A DNA stretch of 64,000 bases. Source: Numida meleagris (taxonomy: Eukaryota; Chordata; Aves; Galliformes; Numididae). The first letter of the stretch is position 1; the number at the start of each line of letters is the position of its first letter. The notes under the pieces are model-generated. The model saw only the letters and a program-made list of their open reading frames with translations, was not told the origin of the DNA and searched no databases. The DNA lies in contig NC_034410.1 in the NCBI RefSeq assembly GCF_002078875.1, positions 76,228,661 through 76,292,660 of the forward strand, read 5' to 3'. A program made the translations under genes and the position numbers. This document shows positions 53,396 to 64,000 of the stretch, piece by piece.

Positions 53396-55845
53396 ATGCA
53401 TTTGGAATCAGACTAACTGCATATCATACAGTTAGGTATTTCTCTAAATCTAAAGGTTATTCTCCTCAAGTTCAGGTGAAAGAGTCCTGTGCATACACAG
53501 AAGAGGACCTCTCTCCGTTTCCCACTGCTGCTGTGGAGTGGCTCCTACATGCAGCAGCAGCAGGAAGGAGCTGCAGGTAGCTGCATGTTTACGACTCTGA
53601 TATCACACTGGGCTGACAAACATCAGATGGTATTTGGATGTTTTCTGATTTCAGTGATTTACTAGGAGCTATACACAAGTAGCACATGCAAACTGTAGAC
53701 TTGAAAGGAGTGAGAGAAAGTGAATAAACTGTATGTATGTATTTATGTAATTTGGTGCATGCTTGCTGCCATGTAAGAGGGACAAAGATAGGCTATGCAC
53801 AAGTAGGCAGAATCCAAATGGCTTAGTGGGTTTGTAAGGCCAACTCGTAATTTTCTTTCAACTCTAATCACGAGTACTGACTCTTTAGAGTTCAAGTATC
53901 TGAACTCCCACTGAAAAATTAATAGCTGTCTTTCAGAATGGGACACTGGAAAGCAGAGACCGGTATGGGGTCACAGTTTTTTCTCAACATGCTGTTTGAA
54001 GTTGGTATGAAATGCATTTGTAGATGCATTTTGGAACAATCTAGATCTTCAAAATAATGGTCAAAAGAATGAAATAAAAATATTCCTGATGAGTATCCAG
54101 AGATAGAGCAATCTTTGCTATTGGGCTGATGCCGTTCACTTATATGAAGTATCCTCCCAGGTCCTTTGTGGACTTCCTGAGAAGCAGTAAGCAGGAGGAC
54201 CTCCCTCTGAACACCCCAGGAGCTCTTACTTCTCAAGATCTGATGTTCTGCATACAGCCTTTGAGCCACTGGCAGAGAATGGTTTAAACTTTGGGACAGA
54301 AAAAAGTGCCTACAGCCAGAATTTCTCCATGGATCCATAAAGCAGAGAGAATGTGGTTGGTGTGACATCTGGCAGCAAAAGAAATGTATGTTTTCCTTAA
54401 TGGTTAGTGACTATCTGAATGAGCTGCCGTTGGAATAATGTGTTTCAAATTTGAAACTACCTGATTAAGTTATGAATAGGCCCCATGTGCCATACTATTT
54501 AGTTATCTTCATATATGTATCTTAAAAATGAAGAAGTAAGACTATGCTGCACTTTAAGTAGTTTGCCCTTTGGTAGACATTACAGAAAATAATATGCAGA
54601 GTCCACAGAGACCATGTATTACACAGTGCATGAGACAAAGAAAAGGAGAAAACAGCAAGGAGAAACGTAGAGAACTGATCTGAAAATTACAGGAATTAAA
54701 TAAGTGAGTGGGGTATATGCTGAAAAAGAGTAAACACCTTCATAAAATTACAGTCTGCTTTTTGTAAGCCTTTGTAGCTCTCACCTATATACTGTGTGTG
54801 ATGAATAGGGAAAAGAGTAAGCTTTATCCAAGAATATTAGTGACATGGAAGGAAAATATATTTTGGTGGTATTAACAGCATCAGGCTGTGAGGGTGAGGG
54901 TGTCCCTTCCAAACACCCTGGCATCAGAGCAGCAGGGCAGAGCTGTAGGACCACAGTGACCTTTCACACCACTTAAAGTGGTTTTCAGAGAACCCCTCTG
55001 GAGTATTTGAGAGGATTCAGGTTCTCATGCTCAAGAGCCATGAGGGAAACTTATTTAGAGTATTTTCCTTTCCTGCTGAGGGTCCTGGAGAAGGCTTTGT
55101 GAAAGACAAACAGCTAAACACAGACTCTTAGATTGTTCTCTGTGTGTAAATTCTTGCCTTGCTTTCAATCACAAAGCACTACTTCCTTTCTTGGAGACTT
55201 GCTGCAGTCAGATCTTTCTACATCTCCATTCTCAATGCCATTGCAAGCTGTGGTGAATGAATAAACTATAGCACTTTTCTGAGATCATCGTGTAACCCAG
55301 TCAAGCAGAACTGAAGATTAAATTCCTTGAAGTGCTTAGAGAAAAATTTTACCCTTAGATATTTTTCCTTTTCCAGTAGAAGACTTCTATTGTTGCAGAC
55401 AACCAGCAGGTAAAACCAACTGGCAGAAAATGGTAAGACAGTTTGGGATGGACTGAAGGATTTGCTCCATATATGTGGGGGGCTATGTGCTTGATAGCCT
55501 CACCTGGCTTCCAACGGGAATCCTAGCTTGAGTAATAGGTTCCTGTTGTCTACATACAAGACAGACTTGAATATCTACATGCAGTTAGTATCCAAAAGCA
55601 CTCCCATTCAAGCCTGTGAGTGAAAGAGTGAAGTGGGGCATCAAGTGGCCCACTGCCATGAAGTGATTGCAGTCTGGAAAGAACAAATGGGAATATGTGT
55701 GGGACATACTCTGTGGGAGCATGCTGCAGTTCTGGAGAGAGGTGATTTGGCTACTTGGAGATCAGATATAAATATGAAATTATTGAAGAACTGTGTCCCG
55801 TGCACTGTGTTGAGAGTATAGTCATTTATGAATGAAGAATGCCAG

Positions 55846-55865
55846 AGCACTTTAATTAAAGTGCT
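55846..55865. repeat. Perfect 20-bp palindrome
   Basis: AGCACTTTAATTAAAGTGCT is its own reverse complement, with a TTTAATTAAA core. Seen directly. Confidence 0.95.
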
Positions 55866-56905
55866 TAATTAGGGAAACTTCAGGATAAAAAACTTTAATC
55901 ATGCAATGCCACTGGTGGCTCACTGGCAGGACTACTCATCTTGGTTTTCTTATGTTGAGGTCTGCTTTTTAAGAACTATAGGCAATTACACACACCATGC
56001 ATTACTAAGAAGGATGTAATTACTGTTGCCCAGTCATGTTATTAAGGCCACAAGAGTCAGAGTGCCCTATCCCCTAATCTTTTTCCGCTGTGTCTATGCA
56101 TTTATCTATATGAGGAACTATCTGGGAACCTAATTTTCCACTATGTGGGAAACTGCACTGTTTCATAAAAACAAAACATAATAACCCTCTTCTGCACTGG
56201 ATTGAAAACAACAAAAAAGTTTTCTGCCCAGAATAGAGGGGCAACAGTGAACCTCCCTGAACTGTCTGCATGGGTTAGCAGTGTCCCTTTGGAACTGATG
56301 GGATACCATCCGCTTTCTGGGATGGTAAGAGCGCTAGGATAGTAAGAAACAATGTCTTCGTGCATCAGTCTGGCCACATGGTCATCACACATATAACTGA
56401 ACTTCTGCATTTCTTCCAGTGCACTGGGACTTTGTCTATCTCAAGACCTAGCAGAAGTACACTCTTCCCCTTTATATCTATTCATAACAAAATGTTTTTC
56501 TTCAACTGAAAAGACAAAGGCAATCTTTTGCACTAGAATCATTGAAACATTTGAAGATAGTATGAAAAAGATGAGGGAATATCCTGAAATTATCATGACA
56601 ACTTTTCCTCTTTGTATTCAAGCTGCACTTAACACCACAATAAGGCTGTAACTGAAGATGTGGCTAGGAATTTTCATTGTAATCCAAAGGCAGTAATGAT
56701 TATCTCCTATACAACACTATGAGTTTTGCAGGAGGTTACCCTGCAAGCAGAATCTCTGCACAGCACAGGATTCTATTTTTATATCTGCATTTTCATATTG
56801 ATATTGTGGGTTGTTACACCCTGCCCTAAAAGGGACAGGATTCAGCCCAGGTGATTCTGTAAGTCCTGCGTACTTACATACACCGAGGAAAAAATACAAA
56901 AAATA

Positions 56906-56906
<1 letters not shown>

Positions 56907-56949
<43 letters not shown>
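56907..56949. repeat. Poly-A tract (43 A)
   Basis: Preceded by two AAAAAATAC units and followed by an A/G-rich stretch. Long A runs of this size are prone to sequencing error. Confidence 0.95.
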
Positions 56950-56951
<2 letters not shown>

Positions 56952-59898
56952 CAAGATAAAAAAAAGAAGAAGGGGAAAAGGATGAAAGAAAGTTTAGTAG
57001 CGCAGTTGTGCTAACTTGAAACTCAGTAGCTTCTTCTTTCTTTAGAAAGTGGAACTATCAGTAACACCCTGCTGTCAACACTGGACAATAGTAAAAAGCC
57101 AAAATGTAGTGCTAGAACACTGTAGCAAAAAGTGCTCCTACTGTTCACATTAGCAAGCAGAGCATGTAGCTGAGCTCCCTTCCTTGCCAGAGACTAGGCA
57201 ATAAATGAAATTTCAAGGGTCTGATGAGCAAAAATTCCAAGGTCACTCAGCCTGAGCAGGATAAATGATAATATGCTTCCCTATAAATAGCAATTCAGTG
57301 ACCTATTGTTGCAACTATGGGTGAATTATCAGTGATGTATTTTCAAGTATTCTCCATTAAGAATATTATCCACCATGTTGAATTTCATCCTGTAGTAAGT
57401 TCAGCTTTTTTTCTTTCTCAGGTACAGAGGCTGAGACGTGTTCCACCACACTGGAGCCATTTACGAAGGAACTACTTTGAGTTTTAGGTTTCCCCTAAAA
57501 GAAAGATTCATCTTAGCGTTATTGGACAAATGACTTCTAGAGGTGCCTATTTTCTTTCCTATGAAAGGAGCTTCCATGACCATCCTTAAAACATGGGTCT
57601 CTCTTTCAGGAAGATAAAGGACAATTGCCATAAACAGTGATTATATTTAGTGATATCCACTGCTGGTAGTCATGCATAGACATGCATAGTCATGACTTTT
57701 CACCTCACTCAATGGACTTAATTAAAAAAAAAAAGAGGAGAATACTTAGGCTAAATATTGGCACGTGGGGAAGGAAAGGAAAAGAAGGTGGCAAACACCA
57801 AGCAAACAAGAAGGCATTCAAGTGACTTAGGAAAGAATCAAGGAATGAAGTGGAGTGGAGGCAGCAATGTGAGCTGGTTCTCCTTTCATGCACCAGGAAG
57901 GGCCAAGAAGTTGTATTTGTATGAGTGGTTCCCTTAGAGTGTTCATGAGAAATCTGTGGTGAATTCAAGCAACAAACAGGCAACCTTTTGTGTTCAGCAG
58001 TCTCCAAGTATTTGAAAATTGCTTAAAAAAAGAAGATAATATCCTAAAATAGTCTCATGATTCCAGGAGCTAAGATTTTAAGATAAAACTTCTAAAAAAA
58101 AAACAAAACAAACAAAAATCCCCTCAACCTGCCAACAGAACAGATGACAAAATTACCCACTGTCTCTCATTAATCTAACAAATCTTATGGCTTGATTCTA
58201 CTCTCATGATAATATGCATCAACACAATGCCACTGCAGACATTATCTTTCTTCAAAAATATCAGGGTGACTGTTTGCATTATTAGAAGTATGTGTCTTCC
58301 TCTTGTATTGATTTCAAATTTTGCATTTCAGCAACTACAGTGAACTCAGTGTGAAGTTTTTACAGTACAATCAAGAAAAAAAACTGATAAATTTGGTGAT
58401 TTATTCTTTATTAGCCTGAAAAAATATTTAAGTATGGCATATTCTCAATTGGGTTCTCAGTGATATTGTATGAGCATGAACTTGCATTGTTTAATATTAA
58501 TTTGCTGCTAAACAAAGCCTCTTCTGACTTCAGCATGAGTCATGAATTGCAAATTAATCAAATTTGGAGCTGTTTGTTTGGTCTTTAAAATGATTTAATC
58601 AAACATGCCTCAATTAGAGAGTGATTTAATAACAGAGGTAAAATAACAGTTAACAGTGAAAGAGTCATGCTCCAGCATGAAGCAGATTGTTCAGATCAAT
58701 TGGCTTATGAAGGTAACAAGTCTATAAAGTCTAAAAAGTCTATAAAAATGCAGATCTATCACCCTAATCTTTTTGAATCAATAGATTCAATGAGTTCCTA
58801 ATAACATATCCCCCCAAGAGACATGTTCCAAAAAAATCAGCAGGCATTTCTTATACTTTTGACTTGTGAAAATAACTGTTTGAATTGATCATTTTAATAC
58901 ACAATGCATCAGAAAGTCAGTATGGGGCAGATTAATAGTAATTAATACTAAACTCTGAATCACTGATATCAGTGGAGACACTCCAGTTTACTCCAGTTCT
59001 GGGTGTATCACTGAAATATGAATGAAGGCATTGTAAAATATGAAAAGTACTCTGCAGCATGAAAATAATTCTCTGTGGAGAAAAGATTTGATAAGCAAAG
59101 TGACAAGCAACCATTTTTCTGAACCCTAATTCCATAAGGAAACGATTGCACTTATTTAAGGAACAAGACAAAGACATCCTGCCACTACTATAGTGTTGCC
59201 ACTGGAGAAGAAAGAAGATAAATGATAAGAAGTTTTGAGTTTCCCAGCAAGAGTTGTCATCTTCTTATAGAATGCATGCTTTAAATGTGCACTGCAATTA
59301 GTATGGGAAAGGTGAAAATAATGAAGAAATGTTGTAACTTGTATATCTGTGTTGGAATGATTCACACTGCTGTATGAAAACCTTCATGTTTTAGCAAGCA
59401 TAACAACAGGAGTCAGTGGGGACTCACTATAACTTTTTTCACATTGTAAATTTTCATTCCTTTATTACATAATTTGGGGTTTGCATTTACCGTTATTCAG
59501 CCGAGAGATATAAACTCTGGGTTTTTTTTGGTTTCAAAATAGGAACAGTTTGATGAGTCAATCAGGCAATACACCAAAGATTTTACTAGAATCTGTAGTA
59601 GATTTTCTCTTGATGTAAGATGATATTCACATAGGGAATCCTCACCATCTCAGCTCTCCCATATCCCCTACTCACTGCTACTGGGCTATCCTCACTCTCC
59701 CTGAATGTGAGTAGTTTCTGACTGCAAACAACTTCCAGCAAATTGCCATCCCTCGAGAGACTTCCTGAAGCAGAGCTGGTGCTTTTAGATTTCTGTGCTG
59801 TGAATGGTGTGTTTCTACCATGATTTTGTCCAGCCATATTTTACACACATACTGGTCACCTCCCTCGAAAGACTGGGTATACATCATTTTACAGATTC

Positions 59899-60826
59899 AT
59901 TGAATCACAGAATCATTAATGTTGGAAAAGACCATTATGATCATCTTGTCCAACCATCAACTGTCAACCCATCGCCACCAATATTACCCCACTAAACCAT
60001 GTCCCCCTTGGTGCCACACATTTCTTGAACACCACCATGGATGGTGACTCAACAACCTCCCTGGGCAGCCTGTTCCACTGCCTGATCACTCTTTCTGAGA
60101 AGAATTTTTTCCTAATATCCAACATCAACCTCCCCTGGTGGAACTTGAGGCCATTCCCTCTCGTCCTATCGCTGTTACCTGGGAGAAGAGCCTGACCCTT
60201 GCCTCAGCACAACCTCCCTTCAGGCAGCTGTAGAAAGTGATAAGGTCTCCCCCGAGCCTCATCTTCTCCAGACTAACAATCCCAGCTCCCTCAGCCACTC
60301 CCCATAAGGCTTGTGCTCCAGACCCCTTACCAGCTTCATTGCCCTTCTCTGTACACAGTCTAAGGCCTGGATGTCTTTCTTGTAGTGAGGGGCCCAAAAC
60401 TGAACACAGTACTTCAGGTACAGCCTCACCAGAGCTGAGTACAGAGGGATGATCACCTCTCTCCCTGCTCCTGCTGGCAGCACTATTTTTGATACAAGCC
60501 AGGATGCCATTGGCCTTCTTGGCCACCTGGGCACACTGCTGGCTCATGTTCAGGTGGATGTCAACTGACACCTGTAGATCCTTTTCCTCTGTACAGCTTG
60601 CCAGTCACTCTGCCCCAAACCTGTAGTGATACATGAGGTTGTTGTGACCAAAGTGCAGGACTCAGCACTTGGTCTTGAACAATTGGACTCAGCCCAACCT
60701 GTCCAGATCCCTCTGTAGCGTACTTCTATTCAAGCGATGAACATTCCCTCCCAGTGTGGTGTCATCTGCAAACTTACTGAAGGTACACTCAGTCTCTTCA
60801 TCCAGATCATCAGTAAAATTTGCTAC
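59899..60826 (-). mobile_element. CR1 LINE, 928 bp with the C-terminal reverse transcriptase region
   Basis: Read on the minus strand, this starts within ORF2 (DDLDEETECTFSKFADDTT). The catalytic FADD box is at 60761-60772. It continues through [20 protein letters not shown] and [19 protein letters not shown] to the 3'UTR and ends at the CR1 tail (GAATCACAGAATCATTAATG on the plus strand). CR1 ORF2 supplies endonuclease and reverse transcriptase for copying from the element's own 3' end; the endonuclease and most of the polymerase are absent. In-frame stops and frame changes follow the FADD box. It is a typical 5'-truncated dead copy and the longest CR1 in the window. Confidence 0.95.
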
Positions 60827-62509
60827 CTCACAGCAGTCAGTACTGTGGGCTTTGAGGCCCATGCAGTGTGTAAACTTGCTCTGTTTTACATAACAGAAAA
60901 ATGGAAATTCCCCTAATCTCATTAAGCTTTGCAAAAACTCTCTGTAATTGCAAAGATATGTGAAAACACATAACTGTGCATATGATTGCAATATCCATAC
61001 CAACACATCCCTAGTGTCTCCAAAGCTTTATCTATGCTGCTCTCCAGCTGTGTGGGATGGTTGATTTTGCTTTTTGTAATGTACCTACTACTGGCAGCTG
61101 AAGTGCATTCACTTAATCTCCTTGTAGTCAGTGTGTTACCTCACCATGCAGAAACACAGAGGTGAGTTTCGGACAGATTCTGGAATTCCTAAAGGAGGAA
61201 ACAATATGTGACAAGTCTGGCCTTGGTGTTCACCCTTGGTTTATGGAGACCACAGAACAGCGCAACAGAAGCCTGTCAGATCTGCTAAAACCAAGAAATG
61301 AGCCTACTTAGGACCCACAGGGGACTCCTTCCTGTGTTTGTGCACTACCAGCCATAGTTTTAAATTCACAGGTTTGTTTGAGGCTATTGTTTTTCTCCCC
61401 TTATAAATGAGTGAGGCATGCCTCTGTTGTTAGAATATCCAAACCTGAATTATAGTTTCAGTAATTTGCCACTGAATTGTTCCTCTGCCCTGAGCAACGC
61501 GTATAAATTCTCAAAGGCAGTGAATGGAATAAAACTGACACCAAAACTTGTCTGCAGTTCTTTATGAAATGATTTGTGGAAGCTTCTCTGTCTGTGTAGG
61601 AAGCAGCAGGGGCAGAGAACCAGGACATTTCATCAAAAGCGTTACAAAAGTGTCAGTTTTCCTCGGGAGGCTGAAGAATAAGATTTTCTGAAAACTCCGC
61701 TATATATATTTATACATATATATATATAAAATTATTTTTTTTAAGAAGCACCACAGAGTTTTTATGGTTATTGAAACATAGCTATGTTGTGGTAGTACTG
61801 AGCTAGATCTTAGGAGAACAACATTTATCTAGTAGTTCAGCCTTCCCCATTCTAAACAATCTTCAGTAAATCTTGGCGTATCTCCTCATCTCAGTTTTCC
61901 ACTATATATATACTCTCTTTGTTCTTTTCTTTGACTGCCTTAGACTGCCCAATGACTCACTCTCGGGATGGGTAGCAAGAGAAGCAGTAGTGAAAGTTGT
62001 TTGGGGATTGCTGAGTGTTGTTTTGGCATTGCTGCGTGTTAACATTGCACAGAAAAACCAACAGTGGTTGGTTTCTACTTGGGACAGGTAGGAAATTTAT
62101 TGTATGCAGCTTTATTCCCTTAGTTTGGATGTTGTGTGCCTGAAGTGCCTGAAGAAGAAGATAAAATTGAAAAATGAACTGTTGGAATAATTCTAATGAG
62201 AAACATGTAATACAGTTCTTCAGGGAAATGAGTATTGTGCTTATAGCCCACGTGTATATACGATCTAGAATATCTTTGTGACTCCTGACAGTATAAAAGC
62301 TTTCATTTCTATCACAAGCTGGTGAGCAGACCGAAGCAGCATTCCATAGTCATACTGGTGGAAGGGCTCTCTAAAGCTCAAGCAGTCCAACAGGGCACTC
62401 AAAGCAAAAGCATCACCAATACAATGTCAGCTGAGTCAAGGCTTTGCCCGGTAAGATCCTGAAAATGTGCATATTCTCCCATGTTCCCAATTAAGCTGTT
62501 CCCATGCTG
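60827..62509. other. Intergenic, nothing recognised
   Basis: No supported gene. An AT microsatellite lies at 61701-61728. Confidence 0.6.
61701..61728. repeat. (TA)n microsatellite
   Basis: Imperfect TA alternation, tatatatatttatacatata and onward. Confidence 0.9.
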
Positions 62510-63170
62510 TCTTCTTAGTGAGGAATTTTTTCCTGGAGCCCAGACTGAACCTCCCATACCACAACTGGTGTCATTGCTCCTTGCTGTGTCACATGACACT
62601 GCCCATCTTTTTGCCTTTCCTGGAAGGAGCTGTGGGCAGCTGATACGTGGTCCCTTATTTTCCTCTCCTTTAGGCTATACAAGACCAAGTCTCTAACTGC
62701 AGGCCCCTGATCATCCTGGATAGCCTTCTGCAGACTCCTCTGTTCTCCGTAGCAGGAACTTTCTTGAACAGGAGGAGCCCAAACCTGCACGCAGTACTCC
62801 AGGGGAGGCCTCACCACTGATGGTCACACTTCTCCTCATGTGGCTTCCTAATACTGAATACCATTTGCCTTCTTTTTGATGGGGACTCACTACTGGCTCC
62901 TACCCAGCTTAGTACCCACCGTGATCCCCAGCTCATTCCCAGAAGGGTTGTGATGTGTGCACGCATTCACCAGCCTGTTTTCATGCAAGGGGCTGTTCTG
63001 CCAAAGCAGCAGAGCTCTGCATTTCTCCTTACTGAGCTTCAGGAGGTTTCTGTTGACTCTGTTCACAAACCTCTAGAGATCCCTTTGAATTGAAACTCTG
63101 TTGTTCAGAGTAAGGACTCGTTCTCCCCACCCCAACTTAGTACTGTCCAGAAAATTCCCAAGGATGCAAC
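62510..63170 (-). mobile_element. CR1 LINE fragment, diverged subfamily
   Basis: On the minus strand a frame reads MVRPPLEYCVQVWAPPVQES, matching the CR1 ORF2 motif VRPxLEYCVQxWAP. Plus-strand words such as CGCAGTACTCCAGGGGAGGC, GGAGGAGCCCAAACCTGCAC and GAGCTTCAGGAGGTTTCTGT are recognisable reverse complements. Both ends are vague and it is more diverged than the copy at 59.9 kb, with the tail missing or unrecognisable. Confidence 0.8.
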
Positions 63171-64000
63171 ATGATGGTAGAACATCTTAAAAAGTTCTCA
63201 TAGCAATTGTTCACATTCTGTCAGTGAAAGGCTATTAGTACCACTGATTTATTTGACTCTTCTAAATTAATGAAAAGACCTCCTACTAAAACAGTTATGA
63301 AAAGAAAACAACCCTTGAGATTTTTTATGAGTTTGTGGAAGGACATCTCTCACAGAAAATCATAGGGTTATAGTTATTTTTATATGGGAGTCACATTGTA
63401 TCGAACTACAAGTTTTTGAGCACAAATCAAGCACCTTTACAGTGCTGTCTCTTGTAACAACAGAAACTGCACTTTGCAGTTTAATGCTTTTGGTAGTATT
63501 GAAACAGTGCAACAATTGCTATCTGCATATTAAGTGCAACAAGCTCATCTCTGCCCAGCACAGCAGTACAACTATGCTGTATATTATACAGGATTCACCA
63601 GCTACACAATATGTATCAAAATATCTATTTGCATGCAGGCAGTCGACCACATAATATTGGTTAAGAAAGTGGTAGACACCAAAAGAACCGTAGGATAATG
63701 GATTTAAATGTGTACTGAAATGACTGAGTCAATCCAATATTGATTTAGTGTTCTGGAGAACTTTGCTTTAGGTTGGACTCTTTGGTAAACCACAACACAA
63801 TATCTTTTGTGTCCGTAGTATTTTCACATTTTTTGCTTTATTTTGTTTCATTTTATTTTTGCAGGGCATCTGCAGTAATTGACAGTACACTGCAGCTGTA
63901 AAACTATTTTACTTGTGTGTTTTAGATTTGCTGTCTTGCAACTCCATGTGTGATACCATTATAAATTTTCACAGGTTGGCCTCTGAGCTGTGTCTGTTGT
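63171..64000. other. Intergenic, nothing recognised
   Basis: AT-rich sequence without a supported gene or repeat. Confidence 0.6.

Larger units (their letters stand above)
53396..59898. other. Intergenic, nothing recognised
   Basis: About 6.5 kb without a supported gene. It holds a 20-bp palindrome (55846-55865), a 43-base A run (56907-56949) and an AT-rich, homeobox-motif-dense stretch at about 58.45-58.70 kb. The minus-strand frame at 53919-54368 (149 codons) has no recognisable domain. Confidence 0.6.

Noticed and set aside
60125..60571. Minus-strand 148-codon frame and overlapping 91-codon frame
   Set aside because: Both are pieces of CR1 ORF2 in different frames, not a host gene.
26041..64000. 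A neighbouring gene such as DAP, expected downstream of CTNND2 by mammalian gene order
   Set aside because: No exon resembling DAP or another known protein was found on either strand; the next gene probably lies beyond the window.

Overview
The window is eukaryotic, vertebrate nuclear DNA and almost certainly avian. The repeats are CR1 LINE 3' ends with the bird-type ATTCTRTG tail, a 1.28 kb mariner that looks like the galliform Galluhop family, and avian retroviral LTRs. This points to a galliform, most likely chicken. That is inferred from repeat content and protein similarity; no database was searched.

Left part, 1 to about 26040: the 3' end of CTNND2 (delta-catenin / NPRAP) on the + strand. 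Four coding exons are readable (9377-9503, 13119-13250, 20339-20412, 23414-23674). Every intron is GT-AG and the phases fit. Together they give the last 197 residues, ending in the PDZ ligand DSWV. A 3'UTR of about 2.4 kb follows, ending at an AATAAA at 26014. The armadillo repeats and the rest of the gene lie upstream of the window. The introns carry a full-length but decayed mariner (6651-7930), a very old CR1 fragment (10700-11340), a young CR1 tail (19391-19560), a long imperfect hairpin (18932-19026) beside an unidentified repeat-like block, and an antisense solo LTR (21094-21607).

Right part, about 26040 to 64000: I see no convincing protein-coding gene, tRNA or rRNA. It reads as intergenic sequence with scattered mobile elements. 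These are CR1 fragments on both strands, an ALV-type solo LTR inserted into an older LTR (35512-36130, with an exact GGTCAC duplication), a CR1 tail that has become a 19-unit ATTCT microsatellite (36415-36510), a second mariner fragment in opposite orientation (49795-50049), a 928-bp CR1 piece with a readable reverse-transcriptase FADD box (59899-60826), and a 328-bp assembly gap (40281-40608).

I found no operon, CRISPR array or novel multi-gene system. The most unusual structures are the intronic hairpin at 18.9 kb, the nested LTRs at 35.5-36.1 kb and the CR1-seeded pentanucleotide array. Two AT-rich, homeobox-motif-dense stretches (about 4.86-5.10 kb and 58.45-58.70 kb) could be conserved enhancers, but only alignment can tell.
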